10,796 nt of DNA from JAZDKP01 sp043802925 (lineage in GTDB: Bacteria; Fibrobacterota; OXYB2-FULL-49-7; JAEUSG01): positions 1 through 10,796 of the forward strand of contig JAZDKP010000086.1 in NCBI GenBank assembly GCA_043802925.1. The letters are read 5' to 3'. Shown piece by piece: positions 1 through 6,651 of this stretch. Numbering within the stretch: the stretch's first letter is position 1; each line of letters opens with the position of its first letter. Under the pieces are notes generated by a model. That model saw only the letters and a list, made by a program, of their open reading frames with translations, ran no database searches and was not told the DNA's origin. The position numbers were made by a program, and so were the translations under genes.

Positions 1-33
1 TGCCGGAGGCCATAAATATACTTTACTTGTAGT

Positions 34-699
34 TTAGAAGTAAAAATGAACCGATGCGGACTGCAGCAGGTCGAGGTCGCCGACGGTACTGATGGTCAGG
101 CGGTTCTGCTCGTTCTGGACCGTTGTCGCAGCGCTGACACCGTTGAGAAGGAGCACCTCTTTCTTGATGGCCACGTCAAAACCATACTTATATTCGAGTG
201 AAAAGTTCGGGAAAATGAAGATTTCAGGCGCCATCAATATGCGAAGATGAATATCCGTCTTCTTGAATTCCTCCTTTGATTTTGCATAAGAATTACTCCA
301 GTTCGTATTCGCATCCTTTTCGTTCTTGAAATGATTATCGCGGAACGCAATCAGGAGGCCGGTCATACCGTTCAGGTGGACATGCTCGAAACGGCGAAAA
401 ACGAGAATACCGTAAGCCGCGGCCGTGTAATCAAGGCGGGCCTTTTCCTCGTGGTAGATGACATCATTGTTGGATAACGGGTCAGTGACATCCTTGAGTT
501 TGGCCGAATAGTTGATACCCAACGCACCCTGGATGGCAATATTGTTGGTGAGACAGAGCCTGAAGGAGCAGCCGCGTCCGAGCTCTTCGCCTACCGTAGC
601 GCCCTGTTCAAAACCGAAGGCGAACTTGCCGCCGATTTCCGCGGCGGATGCGAAGCCGGCCAGCACCAGCGCCAGGCCAATCATAAGGGTTTTCTTCAT
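34..699 (-). CDS. Predicted outer-membrane beta-barrel protein, function unknown
   Basis: A 221-residue protein that I do not recognise by family. It begins with a classical Sec signal peptide: MKK, then a hydrophobic stretch at about residues 5-16, then an ASA-A cleavage site after residue 19. The mature part has no hydrophobic helix and shows alternating polar/apolar stretches rich in Gly, Tyr and Phe. It ends in ...SVHFYF, and a terminal Phe after alternating hydrophobics is the usual recognition signal for the BAM assembly machinery. About 200 mature residues would suit a small barrel of roughly eight strands. The ATG overlaps the stop codon of the upstream kinase gene in an ATGA quartet, and a strong AAAGGAGG site lies five bases before it, so the two are probably co-translated. 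Barrel topology is inferred from composition; a secreted periplasmic protein is the alternative. Confidence 0.75.
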   Translation of the reverse strand: MKKTLMIGLALVLAGFASAAEIGGKFAFGFEQGATVGEELGRGCSFRLCLTNNIAIQGALGINYSAKLKDVTDPLSNNDVIYHEEKARLDYTAAAYGILVFRRFEHVHLNGMTGLLIAFRDNHFKNEKDANTNWSNSYAKSKEEFKKTDIHLRILMAPEIFIFPNFSLEYKYGFDVAIKKEVLLLNGVSAATTVQNEQNRLTISTVGDLDLLQSASVHFYF

Positions 700-3446
700 T
701 GTTCCTCCTTTGTGGGATTGAGAATGATCTCTATCTGCGTATCAGACAGCCTCTGCAGCAGCAGGTTGTTTCCGAGTCCCCTGCGAAAGGACTGATAATA
801 CTCAAGCGCCTCATCATCTCTTCCTTCGGCCCGATACCTTGCAGCAATATAATATCCGGTCATGGGCAAGTCAAACCTACCTTCGAAGTCCTCGGCATCG
901 ATTTCTCCCAGCATCAATTTTGCGGTCCAAACCTCCCGGTCGCGATCACGGTAGCGCGTGGTCACCTTCTTGAACAATTCCTGCGCAAAGGAGGAGGGAA
1001 CGGGCCGTTCGATGTAGGCAAAACCGGAATTGAGCAGCGCCTGCGCGCAAAGGTCGCGCAAGAAGGGATATTCGTCAATGACATAGTTATAGCAGGTCAC
1101 CGCGTCTTCAAATTTGCCTTTGGCCCTATTGATAAGCCCGATGCCCATCCATGATTCAGCGCACGCGCGCACATTGAGCCGGTTCTGGGCGAGTACATTG
1201 TTGTACTGCGCCACGGCCTCGTTCAAGCGGCCGTTGAACGCGTCAAGGTCGGCCAACCGCACCATGGCCAGCGCGGCGGCATCCTCCTTTTTTCCGAAGC
1301 GTCTGAGGGCGTCCTCATAGATGGTTCGCGCCTCCGTATATTTTTCAGCGGCCAGGTAGACATCACCGTATTTGAGGTAGGCATTGGCAAAAAAGCGGGC
1401 ATAGACGGAAAAGTTGCTGTTGAGAAAACGCAGGGTTTCCCCTGCCTTTTTCAATGAAACAGAGTCGTTTTTGGCAAGTTCCGCGATCAGCTGATTGTTG
1501 TAGCCATAGAGGACATTGACCAACACGGAGGCCTTCGGGAATTTATCGCGGATGGAAATCAGCGTCTTTTCCGCGCGATAGGGCTGGCTCAGCAAGCGGT
1601 AGCATTCCGCGATCTGCGCAAGCGCGCGCGGAAACAGGGCATCGTCCCGGGTCCGGAGGATATTTTCGAACTCGGAGATGGCGCGGAGATATTCGCCAAG
1701 ACGCATATAGGAAAGCCCTATCTTGAACATGGCGCGCGTGGCCATGGGGTCATCGGGATACAGGTTGACAATGATGCGGTATTCGTCTATCGCGTCCGTA
1801 TAATAACCGCGTTCAAAGAAGCGTTCCGCGGTCTGGATGGGCTTGGTCTTGAAGGGGACGCTGAGCTGGTACACATCGACGTTAGAAATAAGCACGCCGC
1901 CGTTGTCCACATAAAACCCGATGCAATTGTTCTCCACGCCGGAAACGGGCGTGTAGTCGTTGTAGGACAGCAGCAGGTCGTTGTCCACATAAAGCCGGAC
2001 AACCACGTCGTTTTTTTCGACCCGGAGCCGCCATCGGGACCCTTTTTTCAATGTCAGGGGGGCCACCACATCGATGATATTGGTCCGGGATCCCTTGGTG
2101 AGGTAGATGCCATCACTCTGGAAACGGAAGGTGTACCCGTTGTCAGGGTTGAGGCCGTGGATGAAGCAGCCGAATTCGCGGCTGGGTTCCCGATTGAGCG
2201 CAACGGTGAAATCGAGCCGGATGTCATTGGTCATGTTGTGCTTCCAACGAACCCAGGTATATTCGTCCGCGGAAACCTGTATTTTTTCCGGGCTCCCTAT
2301 CCAGGGAGAGTCCATGGTGATGAACTTCAGCTCCTCCCCTTTGTCACCCCGTTCCCCCCGCCATTCCGAATCGAGGTTGGTGTAGAATTCGGACGTGACC
2401 TCAATCTGCTTCCAGTCCGCCTTTTCAAGGCGGAGCTGGTAAGTATAATAGACGGCAAACATGCCCAACAGGAGCCCGATGACCGCAGCGGAAATGAGGA
2501 AATTGCGGCTCTTGTTGATGCGCCGGCCGATGCGTTCCATAAAGCCGGGCAGCCGCGCCATGATGGGCTCGCCGGCCTGGAACCGCTCAAGGTCCATACG
2601 GAAGGCCTGCATGGTCTGGTAGCGTTTTTCCGGGGTCCGTTCAAGCGCCTTCGCGACAATGGTGTCCACGTCGCGCGGGATCCAGTCATGGACCCTGCGA
2701 AGGGAGCGTACTTCGGCATGGAGCACGTTCCAGATGGTCTGCTGATACCCGCGCTTGTCATAAAATGGGTTGTGGCCGCTCAGAAGCTCATATAACATGA
2801 CGCCGATGGAGTAGATGTCCGTACGTTCGTCCACATGGGTGCCAAGGGCCTGCTCCGGGGACATATAGGAAGGCGAGCCGAGGATTTCGCCCGACACCGT
2901 GAGCCCGCTGTCCGCCTCGCGCGCCTTGGCCAGGCCAAAGTCAATGAGGATGGGGGTGGCGTTGTCCTTAATGATGACATTGTTGAGTTTGAGGTCGCGG
3001 TGAATAATGTTGCGCCCGTGCGCGTACTCGAGGGCCGCGGCCAGTTGTTTGATGATTTGCACCACGGAGTAAACCGTGGGCTCATGCTTGAGCATGTATT
3101 TATAGAGATTGAAACCCTCAATAAATTCCATGGCAATGAAGTAAATCCCCCCGTCGCCTCCGACTTCGATAATGCGTACGATGTTGGGATGATCAAGCTG
3201 TGCAATGGACTTGGCTTCCTTCTGGAAGCGCTCGATGAACTTGCCTTGGATGGAAATGGAAGGCGGAAGGACCTTAAGCGCCACTTCCCGGTCGAGACCG
3301 AGCTGGCGCGCCCGATAGACCAGGGCCATGCCGCCCCTGTCAAGTTCCTCGATAATGACGTACTGGCCGACCTTGGTGCCGCTGGCCAGACGCGTGGTAT
3401 CGACCTTGGCCTTCAGACTGCCGCTGGATGGGCTTTTTTCACTCAT
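696..3446 (-). CDS. Transmembrane Ser/Thr protein kinase with extracytoplasmic jelly-roll and TPR regions
   Basis: A 916-residue Hanks-type (PknB-like) kinase. The kinase domain spans about residues 28-290 and keeps all key elements: a Gly-rich loop at 35-44 (LDRGGMALVY), the ATP-anchoring Lys58 in VALK, the catalytic loop HRDLKLNN with Asp151 and Asn156, DFG at 169-171, and MSPE at 195-198. It should therefore be active. A basic stretch (GRRINKSR) precedes one membrane helix at about 316-336, placing the kinase in the cytoplasm and the rest outside. Residues about 350-530 look like a concanavalin/LamG or DUF1080-type beta-sandwich, which often binds sugars. Residues about 535-890 form a series of TPR-like helical repeats. 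Start is the ATG at 3446; no good Shine-Dalgarno is visible. The gene overlaps the following barrel gene by 4 bp. Kinase assignment is firm; sensor-domain naming is tentative. Confidence 0.93.
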   Translation of the reverse strand: MSEKSPSSGSLKAKVDTTRLASGTKVGQYVIIEELDRGGMALVYRARQLGLDREVALKVLPPSISIQGKFIERFQKEAKSIAQLDHPNIVRIIEVGGDGGIYFIAMEFIEGFNLYKYMLKHEPTVYSVVQIIKQLAAALEYAHGRNIIHRDLKLNNVIIKDNATPILIDFGLAKAREADSGLTVSGEILGSPSYMSPEQALGTHVDERTDIYSIGVMLYELLSGHNPFYDKRGYQQTIWNVLHAEVRSLRRVHDWIPRDVDTIVAKALERTPEKRYQTMQAFRMDLERFQAGEPIMARLPGFMERIGRRINKSRNFLISAAVIGLLLGMFAVYYTYQLRLEKADWKQIEVTSEFYTNLDSEWRGERGDKGEELKFITMDSPWIGSPEKIQVSADEYTWVRWKHNMTNDIRLDFTVALNREPSREFGCFIHGLNPDNGYTFRFQSDGIYLTKGSRTNIIDVVAPLTLKKGSRWRLRVEKNDVVVRLYVDNDLLLSYNDYTPVSGVENNCIGFYVDNGGVLISNVDVYQLSVPFKTKPIQTAERFFERGYYTDAIDEYRIIVNLYPDDPMATRAMFKIGLSYMRLGEYLRAISEFENILRTRDDALFPRALAQIAECYRLLSQPYRAEKTLISIRDKFPKASVLVNVLYGYNNQLIAELAKNDSVSLKKAGETLRFLNSNFSVYARFFANAYLKYGDVYLAAEKYTEARTIYEDALRRFGKKEDAAALAMVRLADLDAFNGRLNEAVAQYNNVLAQNRLNVRACAESWMGIGLINRAKGKFEDAVTCYNYVIDEYPFLRDLCAQALLNSGFAYIERPVPSSFAQELFKKVTTRYRDRDREVWTAKLMLGEIDAEDFEGRFDLPMTGYYIAARYRAEGRDDEALEYYQSFRRGLGNNLLLQRLSDTQIEIILNPTKEEQ

Positions 3447-3526
3447 GCCTACATAAAATAATCTTAAAACCGCGAAAGCGCGAAGGAATTAATTTAAACA
3501 AAAAAAAGACATGACATACAACAGGC

Positions 3527-4192
3527 TCAGAGACTGTATTTGCAACAATTCAGTGATTTTACCGGACAATGGCTGCAGAGAGGGTGACTTTTCCTGCAGA
3601 AGTCCTTGCATAAATTCACAATCAGCGCATGAAACTGGTTATAATAGGCGGCACGCCGATTCGGCTTTATTTTCTCTGCGTCCGCTTCGACCTGGAAGCG
3701 AATGGTATCATAGCCCTCCCCGCCCCGGAGAATGCCCAGCCGTTCAAAAAGGCGCCGGGTATAGGAATCCACGACAAAAACCGGTTTCCCGAACGCATAC
3801 AGTAATATGGAGTCCGCAGTCTCCGGTCCAATGCCACGCACGGAAAGGAGCCCTTGCCGGAGTGTTGCGGTCTCCGTTGCCTGCATCTTCGAAAGGCGGC
3901 CGCCAAAGGTCTCATTGAGGTAACCGAGAAAGGCTTTCAGCTTTCGAGCCTTCTGGTTGTAATAACCGGAAGAATGGATGAGCTGGGCCAGCTCCTTTTC
4001 CGGAAGCCGCCGCATCCCCCGGAGCGTAAGCCCCTTTTTACTGCGGAGCTGCTTCAACGCCTTTTCGACATTTGTCCAGGTGGTGTTCTGAGTGAGAATA
4101 GCCCCTGCGATGACCTCAAACGGGGTCTGTCCGGGCCACCAGTGCAGGTTACCGAAATGGCGATCCAAACAACGGTAAAGAAGCTGGTACAT
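3527..4192 (-). CDS. Endonuclease III-related HhH-GPD DNA glycosylase (COG2231/MagIII-like)
   Basis: A 221-residue base-excision repair glycosylase. The N-terminal HWWPGQTPFEVIAGAILTQN block is typical of the COG2231 branch related to endonuclease III. The helix-hairpin-helix is at about residues 116-130 (LSVRGIGPETADSIL), and the essential catalytic Asp is Asp142 in VVDSYTRR. Where E. coli endonuclease III has its lyase Lys120, this protein has Glu124, so it is probably a monofunctional glycosylase, possibly for alkylated purines as in MagIII. Cysteines 199, 206, 209 and 216 (C-x6-C-x2-C-x6-C, followed by another Cys) resemble the 4Fe-4S loop, with one extra residue in the last interval. The ATG at 4192 is chosen because the family's N-terminus begins there; the open frame continues upstream only through a terminator and the neighbouring histone-like gene. 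No Shine-Dalgarno sequence precedes it. Confidence 0.88.
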   Translation of the reverse strand: MYQLLYRCLDRHFGNLHWWPGQTPFEVIAGAILTQNTTWTNVEKALKQLRSKKGLTLRGMRRLPEKELAQLIHSSGYYNQKARKLKAFLGYLNETFGGRLSKMQATETATLRQGLLSVRGIGPETADSILLYAFGKPVFVVDSYTRRLFERLGILRGGEGYDTIRFQVEADAEKIKPNRRAAYYNQFHALIVNLCKDFCRKSHPLCSHCPVKSLNCCKYSL

Positions 4193-4199
4193 TGAGGAC

Positions 4200-4239
4200 G
4201 TTAAGAATAAAATGAACCCGCTTGGAGCAGGTTCATTTT
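4200..4239 (-). terminator. Intrinsic terminator of the histone-like gene
   Basis: Perfect 10-bp arms at 4209-4218 and 4230-4239 (AAAATGAACC on the plus strand) enclose 11 bases that can extend the helix by a further GCT/AGC pairing after one mismatch. On the minus strand the 3' arm ends in TTTT and continues ATTCTTAA, giving a U-rich tail. It starts 26 bases after the stop of the histone-like gene and ends just before the glycosylase start codon. Confidence 0.8.
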
Positions 4240-4265
4240 GTGTTGACTGTCTTGTACGGAAGGAA

Positions 4266-4439
4266 TCAGGCGACCGGCTGTTTCTTTTCCTGGATCTGGA
4301 GCCGGATCTGCTGCACCGCGGACTTGATGTTCTGGCAAACCTTGCGCGCGCGGGTTCCAGCGGACTTGTTTCCGCGTTCAAACTTTTCGAGTTCGGCTTT
4401 GAGGTTCTCGATCTCGGTCAGCAGGCTGGTAATGTCCAT
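4266..4439 (-). CDS. Small histone H1-like (Hc1 family) DNA-binding protein
   Basis: A 57-residue protein, MDITSLLTEIENLKAELEKF followed by ERGNKSAGTRARKVCQNIKS and a helix rich in Gln and Lys ending ...EKKQPVA. The core pattern E-(K/R)-GNK-(A/S)-A-x-R-x-R-K followed by a second amphipathic helix matches the chlamydial Hc1 N-terminal domain and the short histone H1-like proteins of Bacteroidetes and PVC bacteria (Pfam Hc1). Those proteins are thought to compact or bridge DNA. It lacks the long Lys/Ala-rich tail of chlamydial Hc1, so it is the short helical-hairpin form. An AAAGGAG site lies six bases before the ATG, a promoter lies further upstream, and a terminator follows, so it appears to be a monocistronic, well-expressed gene. 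Codon usage matches the neighbours. DNA binding is inferred from the family. Confidence 0.85.
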   Translation of the reverse strand: MDITSLLTEIENLKAELEKFERGNKSAGTRARKVCQNIKSAVQQIRLQIQEKKQPVA

Positions 4440-4480
4440 AAGGGCTCCTTTAGGTACGGGGTTCCTTTAAAGCGGGAATT

Positions 4481-4509
4481 AAAATACAAATCCAAAGCGC
4501 GTTTTTCAA
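4481..4509 (-). promoter_or_regulatory. Sigma70-type promoter for the histone-like gene
   Basis: On the minus strand TTGAAA (4504-4509) and TATTTT (4481-4486) are separated by exactly 17 bases. The -35 box matches the consensus in five of six positions and the -10 box in four of six. Transcription would start near 4474, leaving a 5' leader of about 35 bases containing the AAAGGAG ribosome binding site. The region lies in the 99-bp gap after sppA. Confidence 0.55.
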
Positions 4510-4538
4510 TATCTTTTTTTGACCACGCCATATACGCT

Positions 4539-5435
4539 TCAACGGGTAAAGAGATAGTTCAGTCCCCCGGGCAACAGGGACCGCTGCCATTTGAGAAGTT
4601 CGGCCGGTTCGCCAAACAGCCAGTCCGCGAGTCTCCGGGGCCGCTGGAACTCATAGACCTCCGCATCTTCGGGAAGACCCGCCATGGCCTTGGTGAGGGA
4701 CTTGGCGTCCTCGAAGGTGCCCAGAATGTCGACGAGACCCAACGCAGCGGCCTGCCGGCCCGTAAAGATACGTCCATCCGCAAGCGGTTTCACTTTTTCA
4801 ATGCTCATACCGCGTTCTTCGGCCACAACGTTTACAAACTGTTCCCAGGTATCATCAATGACACCCTGGAAGAGCGCGCGTTCCTCGCCGGTCATTTTCC
4901 GGTGCGCCCCTCCCGCATCCTTGTATTTTCCGCTTTTCACAACCTCAAGTTCCACCCCAACCTTTTTCATCAGGTCCTGAAAATAGGGAAACTCGAAAAT
5001 GACGCCGATGCTCCCGGTGATGGTCCCGGGATTGGCCACGATCGTGTCGGCCGCGACCGCGATGTAATACCCGCCGGACGCGGCCACGCTTCCGAGCGAG
5101 GCGACGATCACTTTTTCCGCGTCCCGGCATGCCCTGACTTCCTCGTAAATTTCCTGGGCCACCACCACGCCCCCGCCCGGACTGTCGATGCGGAGCAGGA
5201 TTCCCTTCACCGAAGCGTCCTGACGGAGATCCACGAGCCGCTCAACAATTTTATCGGCATTGACAAGAACGTCCTCGATGCGGACCACGGCAATGCGGTC
5301 ACGGTTGAGCGGCAGCTTGCCGGTCGCGCCGTGTTTCTGGGCCAGCAAGGCAATCATGGCCAGCATGCCCCCGCCGGCCAGCATCAGCAGGACCAGTATC
5401 AGGCATCCCCATTTCCAAGTCTTTCGAGCGTTCAT
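4539..5435 (-). CDS. sppA: Signal peptide peptidase SppA (36K-type)
   Basis: A 298-residue serine protease of the S49 family that degrades cleaved signal peptides in the membrane. Residues about 9-32 form an N-terminal membrane anchor. The conserved LRIDSPGGG block is at 81-89. The nucleophile is Ser120 in VAASGGYY and the general base Lys172 in SGKYKDAG. Their spacing of 52 residues equals that of the Ser147/Lys199 pair of Bacillus subtilis SppA, and the length fits the short single-domain form. The start is the ATG at 5435, which overlaps the stop of the upstream hydrolase (ATGA); an AAAGGA site lies about nine bases before it, inside that gene. The frame stays open further upstream, but that part is antisense-like filler within the hydrolase gene and not SppA-like. 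Confidence 0.95.
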   Translation of the reverse strand: MNARKTWKWGCLILVLLMLAGGGMLAMIALLAQKHGATGKLPLNRDRIAVVRIEDVLVNADKIVERLVDLRQDASVKGILLRIDSPGGGVVVAQEIYEEVRACRDAEKVIVASLGSVAASGGYYIAVAADTIVANPGTITGSIGVIFEFPYFQDLMKKVGVELEVVKSGKYKDAGGAHRKMTGEERALFQGVIDDTWEQFVNVVAEERGMSIEKVKPLADGRIFTGRQAAALGLVDILGTFEDAKSLTKAMAGLPEDAEVYEFQRPRRLADWLFGEPAELLKWQRSLLPGGLNYLFTR

Positions 5436-6202
5436 GGTAACCGTTCCTTTTTGACTGCGGCGGAGAAACCGTCGTACGCCAGCCGGACGCTCCGGGGCAG
5501 GCGCTTTTCCACGGAAATATAGTCCATTGAATGGCTGATATGCGTGAGCAACGTGCGCCGGGCCCCAATCTTCGAGGCCACAGTCAGGGACTCCGCCAAT
5601 GAAAAATGGGTCGGGTGCGGCGTTTCTCTGAGCGCGTCCAGTATCAGAATCGAAAGCCTGGAGAGCAGGCGGAAGGAGGACGCTGGAATCCGGCTGCAAT
5701 CCGGTATGTACGCGATGGCATTGATGCGATAGCCTAAGACCTTCCGCTTCCCATGAAAAACAGGCACCGGTGTAATACGAAGACCCTGCCAGCGGAACGG
5801 ACGGTCAACGACGCGCATGCGGAGCCGGGGCTTGCCGCCGGCCCGCGCGGTCTTTTTAAAGACATAGGGAAAAATACAGCGGATTTCCGCAAGCGTGCGC
5901 GCATCTCCGTAAACAGGCAATTTGCGCTTGCGGCTGAAAAAGCGAACATCATCGAGACCATAGACATGGTCCGCATGGCAATGCGTGTACAGCAACGCAT
6001 CGACACGGTCAATGTCATGTTCCACGAGCTGGAGCCGGAGTTCCGGAGGGGTGTCAATCAGCAGCCGTTTTCCACCCTGTTCAATGAGCAGGGCGGGCCG
6101 GAGCCGGCGGTTCCTTTTCAACGGGGAACGGCAGACCCTGCAGCCACAGCCCGGAACCGGAGTGCCGGAGGAGGAACCCGTGCCTAAAAACAGGATTTTC
6201 AT
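5432..6202 (-). CDS. MBL-fold metallo-hydrolase, PhnP-like
   Basis: A 256-residue metallo-beta-lactamase-fold phosphodiesterase. The start MKILFLGTGSSSGTPVPGC is the standard beginning of this branch. Next come Cys19, Cys21 and Cys24, matching the extra zinc-binding Cys cluster of E. coli PhnP (C-x-C-x2-C). The main metal motif is HCHADH at 74-79, with further likely ligands His150 (VFHGKR), Asp168 (IPDCS), Asp189 and His221 (LLTHISH). PhnP cleaves 5-phosphoribosyl 1,2-cyclic phosphate in phosphonate breakdown, but no other phn gene is in view, so the substrate here is open and may be another cyclic phosphate. The ATG at 6202 is preferred because it matches the family start; a GTG 48 bases upstream would add an unconserved extension. 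No strong Shine-Dalgarno is seen. Translation is coupled to sppA downstream. Confidence 0.85.
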   Translation of the reverse strand: MKILFLGTGSSSGTPVPGCGCRVCRSPLKRNRRLRPALLIEQGGKRLLIDTPPELRLQLVEHDIDRVDALLYTHCHADHVYGLDDVRFFSRKRKLPVYGDARTLAEIRCIFPYVFKKTARAGGKPRLRMRVVDRPFRWQGLRITPVPVFHGKRKVLGYRINAIAYIPDCSRIPASSFRLLSRLSILILDALRETPHPTHFSLAESLTVASKIGARRTLLTHISHSMDYISVEKRLPRSVRLAYDGFSAAVKKERLP

Positions 6203-6239
6203 GGATGAAAAAGATAGTTTATTGGGTGACGGAAGCGCA

Positions 6240-6283
6240 TCAGGCGGCACTCAAAAAAAATCATTGCAATGCTTCGCGCCTGA
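6240..6283. repeat. Inverted repeat in the divergent intergenic region
   Basis: Perfect 7-bp arms TCAGGCG (6240-6246) and CGCCTGA (6277-6283) flank 30 bases that contain the 8-bp palindrome ATTGCAAT (6263-6270). It lies between the divergent hydrolase and thioredoxin genes. It could be an operator or a loose hairpin; short arms mean chance is a real alternative. Confidence 0.3.
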
Positions 6284-6293
6284 AAAATAAATT
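6264..6293 (+). promoter_or_regulatory. Possible promoter for thioredoxin and cca
   Basis: TTGCAA (6264-6269) is followed after 18 bases by TAAATT (6288-6293). Each box matches the sigma70 consensus in four of six positions. It lies about 30 bases before the thioredoxin start, in the only non-coding stretch from which these two genes could be transcribed. The 122-bp region also must hold the promoter for the opposite-strand hydrolase, which I could not place. Confidence 0.35.
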
Positions 6294-6324
6294 AATGTTT
6301 CACGTTCAACCCTTAGGAGGCACC

Positions 6325-6637
<313 letters not shown>

Positions 6638-6651
<14 letters not shown>

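Noticed and set aside
3471..3480. CGC-GAAA-GCG mini hairpin upstream of the kinase
   Set aside because: A three-pair stem is expected by chance at this base composition.
3447..3526. Possible terminator for the glycosylase: eight T on the minus strand at 3500-3507
   Set aside because: The only preceding inverted repeat (ACAG/CTGT) is 4 bp and too far from the T run. No convincing kinase promoter was found in this 80-bp gap either.
4193..4381. Extending the glycosylase start upstream to 4381
   Set aside because: The extra residues are Arg/Ser-rich translation of the histone-like gene in another frame and of the terminator; family similarity starts at 4192.
4212..5522. A 436-codon open frame on the plus strand across the histone-like gene and sppA
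   Set aside because: It runs antisense through two well-supported genes, a promoter and a terminator, and its protein is low-order sequence without motifs.
5436..5699. Extending SppA upstream to 5699
   Set aside because: The added part lies out of frame inside the hydrolase gene and precedes the true membrane anchor; the ATGA junction and the AAAGGA site support 5435.
6205..6324. Extending thioredoxin upstream to 6205
   Set aside because: The AGGAGG site and family start agree on 6325; the upstream part is intergenic sequence.
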